The translations under genes were made by a program, and so were the position numbers. From JARBAK01 sp034472185 (lineage in GTDB: Bacteria > Pseudomonadota > Alphaproteobacteria > Rickettsiales > Midichloriaceae): a stretch of 64,000 bases of DNA. The notes under the pieces are model-generated. The model was given only the letters and a program-made list of their open reading frames with translations, was not told where the DNA came from and did no database searches. Shown here in pieces: positions 16,507 through 26,448 of this stretch; the first letter of the stretch is position 1, and every line of letters starts with the position of its first letter. The stretch is from positions 310,001-374,000 of the forward strand of contig JARBAK010000001.1 in the NCBI GenBank assembly GCA_034472185.1, written 5' to 3'.

Positions 16507-17877
16507 CTATTTAATACATCTTTTCCCACGCCAGCATATACGCGCCATCTTCACAGCTTCCATAGCGCGCATCAACTGAAAATCACTCGACTCATCGCCA
16601 GCACTCATGAGCTTCATTATATCAGTATCGCCCTCTTTGGCAATCTTTCTATCTCTAATACTATGATTTCGTGTGTCAAAGTTTATTTCGGGTTTCGAAG
16701 AAGAATTCTTTATATGTCTATTAAGCACAGCTTCTGAATTAGAACGCCATTCCACATGCTTTACTACCATCCCCTCTTGAACGTAAACATCCGGCTCTAT
16801 ACCAATCGCCTGTATGCATATATCTGATGGGGTATAGTAGAGTGCAGTAGTGAGCTTCAGCGCGCCCTCTCCTTTGAGCAGTGGGAATACTGCCTGTACA
16901 GAGCCCTTTCCAAAAGATCTGGTCCCAAGTATTAAAGCACGTCTATTATCCCTTAAAGCACCTGCAACTACTTCCGCAGCAGAGGCAGATCCAGCGTTTA
17001 TTATCACAATTAGTGGGATGCCATCAGTCATATCAAATGAAGTCGCTTCGTAAAACTTAGATAGTCCGCCATTTTTACTCCGAATTTTAACGATTCTTTC
17101 ACCTTTATTCAGAAATAAATCAGCCACACCTATAGATTCCTCTAAAAGCCCACCAGGATTCCAGCGCAAATCCAAGATTAAACCGTCCAAATCCTTTTTG
17201 CTTTTAAGCAAAGCGCCTAATTGCTTTCGTATAGAATCAGTAGTTCCAATACTAAAGCTATTGATCTTTAGCAAAGCAACTTGTCCTCTTCCGATCAGCT
17301 TCAGCTTTATAGGTTGTATTTGAATTTGAGCTCTTTCTATATTGAATGAGAGCTTCTCACCATTCCTCAGTACTTCTAATTTTACGTGCGTACCAGGTTT
17401 CCCCCTCAACTTTGCTATAGAATCTGTAGGGCTAAGGTCTTCTATACTCTGCCCGTCTATACTAATAATTAAATCATCAGGTTTGATACCAGCTTTAAAT
17501 GCCGGCCCCCCATCACACGGAATAATAATCCTAACCGCACCTTTTTCTACTAAAACCTCTACCCCTATCCCTATAAAACTTCCACGAACTAGGGCTTTTG
17601 ATTCTTCGTATTCCTTTACATTTAAATACGCAGAATGCGGATCTAACGCAGATAAAGCTCCTCTAATGGCTCCCTCTAGCACATCTTTTTTATTTATTTC
17701 GTCATAATAATGAGCATCTACTTCATCTAAAACAGAAGAAAAGAGTTCCAACTCCTTATGCCACTTTTCAGAACCTGTATCTTTCGCCCTACATATACTC
17801 TCCTCTATATTAAATGTAGACAGTACGATTATTGCTATAGTCAAGTAGCGACAAAATAACCTGAAGATTTTAAGCAT
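16507..17877 (-). CDS. ctpA: Carboxy-terminal processing protease (S41 family)
   Basis: A periplasmic serine protease that trims protein C-termini. Order: N-terminal signal/anchor, helical domain with DPHSAYL, PDZ domain with GIGVEV, GGPAFKAGIKPDDLI and GKPGT, then the S41 core with LDLRWNPGG. The Ser-Lys dyad appears intact: S299 in GSASAAE and K324 in FGKGSVQ, the usual 25 residues apart. It is the first gene of a minus-strand set with the F0 b' and b genes, an association I would not assume is functional. Confidence 0.93.
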   Translation of the reverse strand: MLKIFRLFCRYLTIAIIVLSTFNIEESICRAKDTGSEKWHKELELFSSVLDEVDAHYYDEINKKDVLEGAIRGALSALDPHSAYLNVKEYEESKALVRGSFIGIGVEVLVEKGAVRIIIPCDGGPAFKAGIKPDDLIISIDGQSIEDLSPTDSIAKLRGKPGTHVKLEVLRNGEKLSFNIERAQIQIQPIKLKLIGRGQVALLKINSFSIGTTDSIRKQLGALLKSKKDLDGLILDLRWNPGGLLEESIGVADLFLNKGERIVKIRSKNGGLSKFYEATSFDMTDGIPLIVIINAGSASAAEVVAGALRDNRRALILGTRSFGKGSVQAVFPLLKGEGALKLTTALYYTPSDICIQAIGIEPDVYVQEGMVVKHVEWRSNSEAVLNRHIKNSSSKPEINFDTRNHSIRDRKIAKEGDTDIMKLMSAGDESSDFQLMRAMEAVKMARICWRGKRCIK

Positions 17878-17951
17878 GGCATACGCGGTATGGTTGATAA
17901 AAAACTAAATTATCAAAACAAAAACGGCTTAACTCCGTATAGTAAAATATA

Positions 17952-17980
17952 TTTACATACCATAGGTTTAGTACTAGCAT
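17952..17980 (+). promoter_or_regulatory. Candidate promoter of the virB3-virB4-virB6 block
   Basis: TTTACA (17952-17957) and TAGCAT (17975-17980) are 17 bases apart, about 70 bases before the virB3 ATG, inside the 173-base divergent gap with ctpA. The -35 matches 5 of 6 consensus positions and the -10 4 of 6. Confidence 0.3.
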
Positions 17981-18050
17981 AACTGGATCGGATGAGGTCC
18001 GTTTTATACGCTCTATACAATCCTTATAACTAAATTACCGTAAAAACACA

Positions 18051-18341
18051 ATGTCAGGAGAATTAGAGGCCAATTCGCTCTTCGTAGGGTTAACTAGACC
18101 ACCTATGTTGTTCGGAGTAAGTTACATGTTTGCTTTACTAAACGCATTTATATGCATGATTGCTTACATAGCAACAACACAATTTAGATACTTAGGTGCA
18201 ATATTTCCTATTCACCTTATTGGGTTTATTTTATGTTCCAAAGAACCGTTAATTTTAGAACTATTCCTGATAAAAGGTCAAAAGTGCTCACATTGCAAAA
18301 ACCGGTTGTATTATCACGCAAATTCATATGATCCATATTAA
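18051..18341 (+). CDS. virB3: Type IV secretion protein VirB3
   Basis: VirB3 is a small inner-membrane subunit that works with VirB4. The 96-residue protein has the family start (LFVGLTRPPMLFGV) and two hydrophobic segments (residues about 20-60). A cysteine pair (CSHC) near the C-terminus is unusual and may be lineage-specific. It directly precedes virB4 (23 bases), the standard order, and begins the Rickettsiales-type T4SS block. Confidence 0.93.
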   Translation: MSGELEANSLFVGLTRPPMLFGVSYMFALLNAFICMIAYIATTQFRYLGAIFPIHLIGFILCSKEPLILELFLIKGQKCSHCKNRLYYHANSYDPY

Positions 18342-18364
18342 TGCATTAAGCTAGTCTTATCCTT

Positions 18365-20815
18365 ATGTTCAAATTTTCATCTACCAAACCAACCAGACTA
18401 GATAAGATGACCGCCGAATATCCTTTAAAGGAATTCGTACCATATGTAGGGCATTTTAACGATCATACGATACTCACTAAGAATGGAGCCTTGATGCAAG
18501 TCATAAAAGTAGGTGGTTTTTCTTTTGAAACAGCAGACGATGAGGATGTCGATATAGCAAAAAATATTCGCAACATGCTTTTTAAGGGCATGGGCTATGG
18601 CAGCTCTGGTAGCGGCAAATTAGGACTTTATTTCCATATAATACGAAAACAGCACAAATTATATCCAGATAATTATACAAGCCTTGACATGCCGGATGGG
18701 TTTGCTTCCTATTTGGACAAGAAATGGATTAATCGATGTAAGTATAAAAAAGCGTACGTAAATGAACTCTATATTACTGTAATACATTATGGCGCTATCG
18801 TACTTAACTTCGGAAAATTGAAAAATATAATTCAAAAATTCACAGCCCTGCTAAATAAGGACAATAAAGCACAGCAGGACCCGTGGGAAAAGCTTGTAGG
18901 CGACGCATATGATCAACTTGAAGAAGCTGTAGGGCGCGTTTTAACAACTTTGAACAGTTATAAAGCGGAGTTATTGGGTGTAAAACAGATAGATGGAATG
19001 CTCTATACAGAAATAGGCGGATTCTTAAGTAGCATATTGAATACAGCTCACAACACAAAAATTTTATACGCTCCACATAATTTAGATAGACTAATATATA
19101 ATGAAAGATTTTTCTTCAAACACAAGTTTATAGAAATAAAGTGCCCTGAGGGGCAAACTAAATTTGCAGGTATAGTTAGTATAAAAGAATATGGCCCCAG
19201 AACATGGGCAGGTATCTTCGATGCATTTTTACGTATGCCATTTGAGTTTGTAATAACTCAATCATTCCAATTCTCAAATAGGCAAAGTGCAATATCCAAA
19301 ATGCAGCTCCAACAAAATAGGATGGTGCAATCAGGCGATAAGGCTATTTCTCAAATAGCAGCTATTAGTGAAGCGTTAGATAAAGCAATGAGCGGAGAAA
19401 TCGCGTTCGGGAAACATCATATGACTATAATGTGCATTGCTGATAGTACTGAATCTCTAGACAAAATTATTTCGCTATGTGCAGTAGAATTAACAAACAC
19501 AGGAGGGATAGGCGTACGAGAAACAGTTAATATGGAACCTGCTTTTTGGGGGCAGCTTCCAAGTAATTTCGATTTTCTTGTGCGAGCTGCTACAATTAAT
19601 ACGTTAAATTTAGCTGCATTCAACTCCTTGCACAACTACCCCATAGGAAAACAAAGAGGAAACTTTTGGGGAGAAGCTGTAAGTGTTTTAGATACTACAT
19701 CGGGCACACCATATTATTTCAATTTTCACCTCAGGGATGTAGGACACACAACCGTTATAGGACCTACAGGTGGTGGAAAAACAGTGGCCATGAACTTCTT
19801 GTGCTCACAAGCACAAAAGTTTAAATGCAGGCTATTCTTTTTTGATAAAGATAGAGGCGCAGAAATATTTATAAGAGCTATGGGAGGATGTTATACAATA
19901 ATAAATCCAAGCGCAAGTTGCGGATTTAATCCCTTACAGCTAGGTGATACAGGAGCGAATAGAAAGTTCCTAGTGGATTGGTTTAGAACGTTAGTTAGTG
20001 CTAATAATGAACAAATAACTGCGGAGGAAATCTCACTTATAAATGAAGCTGTAAATGGAAGCTATAGATTAACCAAGGAAGACCGTAGATTAAGAAATGT
20101 AGCGCCCTTCTTAGGTCTTGAAGGACCTGGATTGATAGCAGAGCGTCTATCTATGTGGCACAGCCATGGCCCTCGCGCTTCTCTCTTCGATAACGAACAT
20201 GACACCCTAGATTTCACTGAATCATCGATTTTCGGATTCGAGATGGGAGAAGTATTAAAAGATAAGCTAAGTCTTGGACCAGTGCTATCTTATCTATTCT
20301 ATAAAATAAATATGTCACTAGATGGAACTCCTACTATGATCGTTCTAGACGAGGCATGGGCCCTAATAGATAATCCAATTTTCGGTCCCACTATAAAGGA
20401 CTGGTTAAAAGTGCTACGTAAATTAAATGCCTTTGTTGTCTTTGCAACACAAAGTGTTGAAGACGCAACCAAAAGTGCAATTAGTGATACACTGATACAG
20501 CAAACTGCAACACAAATTTTTCTGCCAAATCTAAAAGCTACCTCTGTATATAGAACCGCATTTATGTTAAGTGAGCGGGAATTTCAGCTAATTAAAACAA
20601 CTGATCCAGGAACAAGATTTTTCTTAGTAAAACAAGGACAAGATGCAGTTATGGCTCGCATAGATCTGTCAGGAATGGATGACATAATTAATATACTCTC
20701 CGGCAGAGCTGATACCGTAACTGTATTAGATGAGGTACGTCAGCAATACGGAGATGATCCAAATATATGGATACCACAGTTCATGAAGCGCCTAAAGCAC
20801 TTAAAAGATGCATAA
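18365..20815 (+). CDS. virB4: Type IV secretion ATPase VirB4
   Basis: VirB4 is the large cytoplasmic ATPase energising T4SS assembly and transport. The 816-residue protein has the CagE/TrbE/VirB N-terminal domain and a complete ATPase domain: Walker A GPTGGGKT at residues 466-473, Walker B MIVLDEAWALI, and the ATQS motif. It follows virB3 and precedes virB6 genes. A second, motif-less VirB4 is at 57804-60167, so this is the catalytically competent copy. Confidence 0.96.
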   Translation: MFKFSSTKPTRLDKMTAEYPLKEFVPYVGHFNDHTILTKNGALMQVIKVGGFSFETADDEDVDIAKNIRNMLFKGMGYGSSGSGKLGLYFHIIRKQHKLYPDNYTSLDMPDGFASYLDKKWINRCKYKKAYVNELYITVIHYGAIVLNFGKLKNIIQKFTALLNKDNKAQQDPWEKLVGDAYDQLEEAVGRVLTTLNSYKAELLGVKQIDGMLYTEIGGFLSSILNTAHNTKILYAPHNLDRLIYNERFFFKHKFIEIKCPEGQTKFAGIVSIKEYGPRTWAGIFDAFLRMPFEFVITQSFQFSNRQSAISKMQLQQNRMVQSGDKAISQIAAISEALDKAMSGEIAFGKHHMTIMCIADSTESLDKIISLCAVELTNTGGIGVRETVNMEPAFWGQLPSNFDFLVRAATINTLNLAAFNSLHNYPIGKQRGNFWGEAVSVLDTTSGTPYYFNFHLRDVGHTTVIGPTGGGKTVAMNFLCSQAQKFKCRLFFFDKDRGAEIFIRAMGGCYTIINPSASCGFNPLQLGDTGANRKFLVDWFRTLVSANNEQITAEEISLINEAVNGSYRLTKEDRRLRNVAPFLGLEGPGLIAERLSMWHSHGPRASLFDNEHDTLDFTESSIFGFEMGEVLKDKLSLGPVLSYLFYKINMSLDGTPTMIVLDEAWALIDNPIFGPTIKDWLKVLRKLNAFVVFATQSVEDATKSAISDTLIQQTATQIFLPNLKATSVYRTAFMLSEREFQLIKTTDPGTRFFLVKQGQDAVMARIDLSGMDDIINILSGRADTVTVLDEVRQQYGDDPNIWIPQFMKRLKHLKDA

Positions 20816-20868
20816 TCAGAGCATATATGACCTAATAGCAAATAGTACTTAAAAGATGGAGGATGGGG

Positions 20869-23520
20869 ATGGAACAGATTAGTGAGCATATTGCTGACTC
20901 TTCAAAAAGGCTAAGATATTTACTTATAGTACTCTGTATAGTGCTGGGGAGCATAACTCTCTTGCCTAAGATACAGGAAGCGCAGGCAGAAAATAACGGA
21001 ATAATCGAATTTGAAAATAAAACAGACTTCGGCACCGGATTTTTAGGAGCATTCAGGTTTATGCTTAAATTAGTAAGATATTGCTTATTACCTTATTCGT
21101 TCGATTCTTTATCAAATATCTGCATACCATATGTCATAGGGCCTAACTCCTCTCAAATTAATGCTTCTTGCGACAAAGCAGGCATATCACTCGGTGATGA
21201 ACTATTGAGGGGATACATCTCTTATATTGTTGCTGTCATGATATTGATCCCAGTCCTTATCGCCGTACTCATATTGCTAGAAATACTACCAAGCTTCCTT
21301 GCTTCAATTGTATTAGATATAGCTGCTCCCATATTAAGCAATGTAAACGCTTGTATGAATGCATACGTGCTTCTACCTAACGAGATGTTAAGTATCGATC
21401 CTGGAAAAAATAATACTACAGCGTTCAGCGGGATAAATTCAGTTATAACCCTAAGCGGGCAAGCGGGTCCTAATGCGCTTTGCGTCAATACAAGTGGAGC
21501 GCTTGAATTAAATACCCCAGCTCTACAACCTATAGATGTCCCCTTTTTTTATGGTTGTAGCAGTCAATGCCGCATATGGAATTTCACTATAGACCAAATG
21601 TCTCAACTCCCACCTAATATTACTAAGCTAGATTGCACGGATGATTACCCCAACGTAACGAAACCAGGCTTTCTGAAAGATAATACTCTACAATGCTGCA
21701 CACCTCAGGCGCAATCCTATGCAAGACCCGATTTCATACGAACAATCACGGTATGCATGGCCAATTTTGTAGATAGAATAAAGGGTAATAGAGAAAGATG
21801 TAGTGTTAAAAAGGATACATGCATTACGTTAGGAGAACCAGGGACTACAACCAGATCTCAGAAAACTAAACTAGGAGATATGACTATCTCCGCATTCTAT
21901 AAAATAGATGGGGCACACATACAGTATTGTGCTGCAGCACTGGGTCCCGTACTTCTACCGATTGTCATTGGTTGTACGAGCGTTGCAGGTCCTTATGAAG
22001 AACCCGAAGTAACTGAATTCCACGATTTCCTGACAAAAAACAATGCAGACGAAACAACTATGAGGTGTAAGTACATTCTGCCAGAAGGAGGTGGCAGAAC
22101 TGACTTGCAACAAGTAGCACTCGAAATTGAAAGGCAATCAGGTGGTTTTTCTTCCGTTTCCTTATTTTTGAAAAGTGACTTACATCTCACAAGCACCATA
22201 GTAGGATGTATAAACGACTTACTACTTAAAGTATTTATCACGACACCACCACAAGGACAAAGCTTCTTCGGAGCAGTTCAAGACAATCTCAAAGGCATAG
22301 TTTTCGTTGTCTTAGTTCTATATGTCGCTCTCATAGGCTTAAAGATTTTGACTTCCTCTGAGGCCCCACATAGAGGAGAAATGATAATGTATGTTATAAA
22401 ATTCGCTCTTGTATTATATTTTGCTACTGGCAATGCATGGTATGATAATAACGCTGCATTATATAAAAATGGGAAAGGTCCTGGAATATACTCAGCTATA
22501 CTCGACACCATACAAACAATCCCAGATTTTTTTATGCAAGCAAGGGAAAATAGCGATCCTATCGGCTATTGCTACTACCCTACGCCAGGCGTATCGCCTC
22601 CTGTCAACTTACTGAGTCAACAAATATTTGATACTTCTAACGGTGAGGTGCAATTAACCGTTTGGGATTATCTAGATTGTACAATAGTAACGTATTTATC
22701 TTTGGGTTCATGTAAATACTCCCTAGAGGGGATGGTATTTATTTGGTTCGTGACAATAGCATTTTGGTTAGGAGCAACTGGCATACTCCTGAGTATTATG
22801 AGCTTCATATATGCAACCATGATACTATTTGTACTATTTAAGTTTGTACATTTAACTCTCTTATGCATGTTTGCAGTTACAATATTGGTTTTAATTGCCC
22901 CTCTCATATTATGTTTTGCACTTTTTGAACATACAAAAGCAATATTCGACTCATGGCTTAGAACCATCATAGGATATATTTTATATCCAGGCTTATTATT
23001 CGCATTTTTAGCACTGATGTTAACTATCTTCGATTCCATATTTTATGGAAACATAGATACTAGTGTCATTCAGGGATACAAAGAGAAATGTATAACGTCT
23101 AAAAATTGCACCATATCAAACGCCGAATTCAATCAACTATGCTCTGGTGTAAACTCACTATACTGCGCGATAATGCAGCAAGTACAAAATGCGCAAGGAG
23201 AAATAGATATACAGAATTGTAGTATCCGAGCTGGACAAATAACAGCCGCTCTAACAGAGAAAATAAACATTCCTCTGCTAGGCACAGTCACTACTGCAAG
23301 GTCAGCACCAGCATCATTTCTGCTCCCAATAGTTGCAAAAATGCTTTTGTTTACCGTATTATTTTACTTTTTTATGGACTCAATAGCAGAATTTTTAGGC
23401 ACTCTAATAGGAGTATACGGTTTAGCATCCGGTGCTAAAGGAAGCCTCAACTTAGCTGCAATAACAGCTGCAATGGCACGCACAACAATATCATTAGGAA
23501 GACGAATCTCTGGCAAGTAA
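20869..23520 (+). CDS. virB6: Large VirB6-family T4SS protein (first of four)
   Basis: VirB6 is the polytopic inner-membrane channel component. This version has a signal-like segment (residues about 18-45, ending EAQAEN), a large cysteine-containing extracytoplasmic region, and a TrbL/VirB6 membrane core from about residue 475 to 830 with the GxGIYSAxLD and LCFALFExTK landmarks. An early hydrophobic patch lies near residues 115-150. ATG at 20863 is in frame, but ATG 20869 has GGAGG at proper spacing. It is a close tandem paralogue of the next gene. Confidence 0.9.
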   Translation: MEQISEHIADSSKRLRYLLIVLCIVLGSITLLPKIQEAQAENNGIIEFENKTDFGTGFLGAFRFMLKLVRYCLLPYSFDSLSNICIPYVIGPNSSQINASCDKAGISLGDELLRGYISYIVAVMILIPVLIAVLILLEILPSFLASIVLDIAAPILSNVNACMNAYVLLPNEMLSIDPGKNNTTAFSGINSVITLSGQAGPNALCVNTSGALELNTPALQPIDVPFFYGCSSQCRIWNFTIDQMSQLPPNITKLDCTDDYPNVTKPGFLKDNTLQCCTPQAQSYARPDFIRTITVCMANFVDRIKGNRERCSVKKDTCITLGEPGTTTRSQKTKLGDMTISAFYKIDGAHIQYCAAALGPVLLPIVIGCTSVAGPYEEPEVTEFHDFLTKNNADETTMRCKYILPEGGGRTDLQQVALEIERQSGGFSSVSLFLKSDLHLTSTIVGCINDLLLKVFITTPPQGQSFFGAVQDNLKGIVFVVLVLYVALIGLKILTSSEAPHRGEMIMYVIKFALVLYFATGNAWYDNNAALYKNGKGPGIYSAILDTIQTIPDFFMQARENSDPIGYCYYPTPGVSPPVNLLSQQIFDTSNGEVQLTVWDYLDCTIVTYLSLGSCKYSLEGMVFIWFVTIAFWLGATGILLSIMSFIYATMILFVLFKFVHLTLLCMFAVTILVLIAPLILCFALFEHTKAIFDSWLRTIIGYILYPGLLFAFLALMLTIFDSIFYGNIDTSVIQGYKEKCITSKNCTISNAEFNQLCSGVNSLYCAIMQQVQNAQGEIDIQNCSIRAGQITAALTEKINIPLLGTVTTARSAPASFLLPIVAKMLLFTVLFYFFMDSIAEFLGTLIGVYGLASGAKGSLNLAAITAAMARTTISLGRRISGK

Positions 23521-23524
23521 AAAC

Positions 23525-26371
23525 ATGCAGATTAATTGTATAAAATTTCTACATAAATCGCCACACAGGCATGTAAAATGCCTTGCAATTCTTTTATGCA
23601 TTTTTCTAGGTCTTTTAGCATGTATTAAAACCGAAAAGGTGCACGCTGAAAATAGCGGTATGATCAATTTTGAAAATAATACGCATTTTAATACGAGCAG
23701 TCTCGTGGGAGCCTTTAAATCGATATACAAATTTATAGATAAATGCTTCCTACCCTATTCATTTTCCGATTTCTCAACACCATGCATACCTTACGTTTTA
23801 GGGCCTCACTCAGCGCTCCCCAGGGCCGAATGTGTGAATCCTATTCAAGATCTTATTAAGATGACGAAAATCTCTTTTATGGGAATTATTGGCGCTATAT
23901 TGCTTGTTACAAGTCTTATAATCTCAATAATCCTCATCTTATCAGGTGCAGCTGCAATATTCGGTATAATATTGCTGATTATAACTCTTGTAACGGGCAT
24001 ACTACTTAATATAACTGCCTGTATGAATACCTATTCGCTATATCCCAATGAGATACTAAGCCTGCAGGGCACTAGTAAGCATAAGCATAATAATGCTTTC
24101 AATGGATTAGTACCAGTACCCAACCAGCAATTATTAGACGGTATAAATACCGGCGATAATCCTACTCCATTTTGCATATTACAAAACGGAAGCGTTACAT
24201 TAAATCCAGCAGCTTTACAAGTTATGGATGTACCATATTTTTATGGATGTACTAGTCAATGCCGCATATCAGAATTTATTACAGCTCAAATGGTAAAGTG
24301 GGGTGAATTATCTGCCTCGCAAACAACTACATCTAGCTGTTTATCTACAGATCCCACTATAGATATAGGCGGATATTTTGATTACTCTTCCCAGTACTGC
24401 TCTGATTCACTAGTCAAATCATATGCCCAACCAGCCCTTATTAGAAGCATTACTGTGTGTTCAACAAAATTCTGGAAACGCATAAAGGGGCATAGAGAAA
24501 GATGCAGTATTAAGGATGACGAGTGCATAACTCTATATGAGCCTAGAGCATCAGCATCCAACGCCACTGCTTACACAGGAGAAGTAAATGGATTAAAGCT
24601 CATCGCTTCTTACAGATTAAAATCAAAACGTATAGAATATTGCGCTATAGTTATAGGACACGTGTTACTTCCAATAGTAGTAGGATGTACATACGTTCCA
24701 CCTCCATATGAAGAGCCCGCTAAGAGTGGATTCGAAGGTTACCTTGCAGGGACACGATGCCAATATGCACTCCCTATTTATGGTGGGAGAACAGATTTAC
24801 ATCGTCTAGGCGCAGAAATTGAAACAGCAGATGGCAACAGTACATCCGTTTCTATGTTCTTAAAAAGTGACCTCCATGTCACAAGTACTGTAGTAGGATG
24901 TGTTAATGACTTACTAATAAAGGTTTTTATTACGCCATCATCATTTCAAGGAGAAAGTTTTTTTCAAGGAGTACAAAACAATCTGCGTGGCATAGTCTTA
25001 ACTGTTTTAGTACTGTACGTTTTCCTCATTGGATTTAAAATGATTACGTCAGCGCATCCACCATCTAGAGGTGAATTGCTAATGTATTTAATGAAGTTTG
25101 CCCTTGTGCTGTATTTTGCTACTGGGGGTGCATGGTACAACAACGATCCTTCACTTTATAAAAATGGTAAAGGACCCGGTATATATTCAGCATTACTCGA
25201 TACTACACAGCTAATTTCTGACTTTTTTATGCAAGCGCGTGAAAGTAGAGTACCAATATCATATTGCTATCATTTAACACCCGGAATATCTCCTCCAGTG
25301 AATTTATTGAGCCAACAAGTTTACAACCACGTCCATTTGACAGTATGGGATTACCTAGATTGTTCGATAGCAACATATATGAATTTTGGCTCTTGCAAAT
25401 ATTCATTAGAAGGACTTGTAGGATTTTGGATAATTACAGCAGCTTTCTGGGTCGGTATGGAGGGCTTATTACTTTCTCTCGTCACCTTAATATATATTTT
25501 TATACTGTTATTAGTAATTTTCAAATTTGTACACATTACAATATTGTGCATGTTCACGATAACAATACTTGTCTTAATGTCCCCATTAATCATATGTTTC
25601 GCGCTTTTTGATGCTACAAAAGAAGTATTCAACGCATGGGCTAAGATGCTCATAGGCTACACACTATATCCGGGGCTGTTATTCGCATTTTTAGCGCTTA
25701 TGCTTGCTACTTTCGATTCTATATTTTATGGCGACTTAGATATGCAGATAGTAAATAAGTACAAAAATTGCGTGCCATCTATAACAGAACCAGGAAATTG
25801 CGAAATAACTAAAGTAGATTTTAATAAACTGTGCGGTCAAACACATTCAATATATTGTGCGCTGCTGCAAACAGCAAACACAGGAATCGACAAATCAAGT
25901 CCGGACAGTAAAATTGATATGACAAATTGCAGCCTCAGAAGCGGTCAAATGGTAGATATTCTCACTGAAACCCAAAACGTGCCTCTCCTTAGCGCTATAT
26001 TGGGTGACTTTACAGTATTAAAAAGCCCAAGCGTAACGGCATTTTACCCAGTGCTTATAAAGATGGTATTATTTGCATTCCTTTTTTATATGTTTTTACA
26101 ATCTGTTATGTCATTTATGGCCGCTTTAGTAGGGGCTCAAGGAATAAGTGAGGGAAGCATGGGTAGTTTCAACTTGGTAAGCCTCACTCCAAAGATAGTC
26201 AGTGGAGGCAAAAACATAGCTAAGAAAGTAGGAACGGGATTGCAAAGTATTGCAGGAAGGCTTTTAGGTACTGGTACAAGTACAATAAAACGGAAAGGTG
26301 GGACAAGTTCTAGCTCAGAAAAAAGCAGTGGAGAAAAGGCAAATAGCGGAAGCACAGTACCAAGAAAATGA
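23525..26371 (+). CDS. virB6: Large VirB6-family T4SS protein (second of four)
   Basis: 948 residues, colinear with the preceding gene along the N-terminal signal (ending KVHAEN), the cysteine-rich ectodomain (YFYGCTSQCRI is nearly identical in both) and the membrane core (from about residue 487). It differs by a serine/glycine/lysine-rich cytoplasmic tail of about 80 residues. The gap to its neighbour is four bases, indicating translational coupling. The pair arose by tandem duplication followed by divergence. Confidence 0.9.
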   Translation: MQINCIKFLHKSPHRHVKCLAILLCIFLGLLACIKTEKVHAENSGMINFENNTHFNTSSLVGAFKSIYKFIDKCFLPYSFSDFSTPCIPYVLGPHSALPRAECVNPIQDLIKMTKISFMGIIGAILLVTSLIISIILILSGAAAIFGIILLIITLVTGILLNITACMNTYSLYPNEILSLQGTSKHKHNNAFNGLVPVPNQQLLDGINTGDNPTPFCILQNGSVTLNPAALQVMDVPYFYGCTSQCRISEFITAQMVKWGELSASQTTTSSCLSTDPTIDIGGYFDYSSQYCSDSLVKSYAQPALIRSITVCSTKFWKRIKGHRERCSIKDDECITLYEPRASASNATAYTGEVNGLKLIASYRLKSKRIEYCAIVIGHVLLPIVVGCTYVPPPYEEPAKSGFEGYLAGTRCQYALPIYGGRTDLHRLGAEIETADGNSTSVSMFLKSDLHVTSTVVGCVNDLLIKVFITPSSFQGESFFQGVQNNLRGIVLTVLVLYVFLIGFKMITSAHPPSRGELLMYLMKFALVLYFATGGAWYNNDPSLYKNGKGPGIYSALLDTTQLISDFFMQARESRVPISYCYHLTPGISPPVNLLSQQVYNHVHLTVWDYLDCSIATYMNFGSCKYSLEGLVGFWIITAAFWVGMEGLLLSLVTLIYIFILLLVIFKFVHITILCMFTITILVLMSPLIICFALFDATKEVFNAWAKMLIGYTLYPGLLFAFLALMLATFDSIFYGDLDMQIVNKYKNCVPSITEPGNCEITKVDFNKLCGQTHSIYCALLQTANTGIDKSSPDSKIDMTNCSLRSGQMVDILTETQNVPLLSAILGDFTVLKSPSVTAFYPVLIKMVLFAFLFYMFLQSVMSFMAALVGAQGISEGSMGSFNLVSLTPKIVSGGKNIAKKVGTGLQSIAGRLLGTGTSTIKRKGGTSSSSEKSSGEKANSGSTVPRK

Positions 26372-26448
26372 ACGTTCATATCTTAAAATGATAAATAGCT
26401 TATATTTCCGTTTTAAGAAAAAAAACACCATATCCCCTGTCTAAGACT

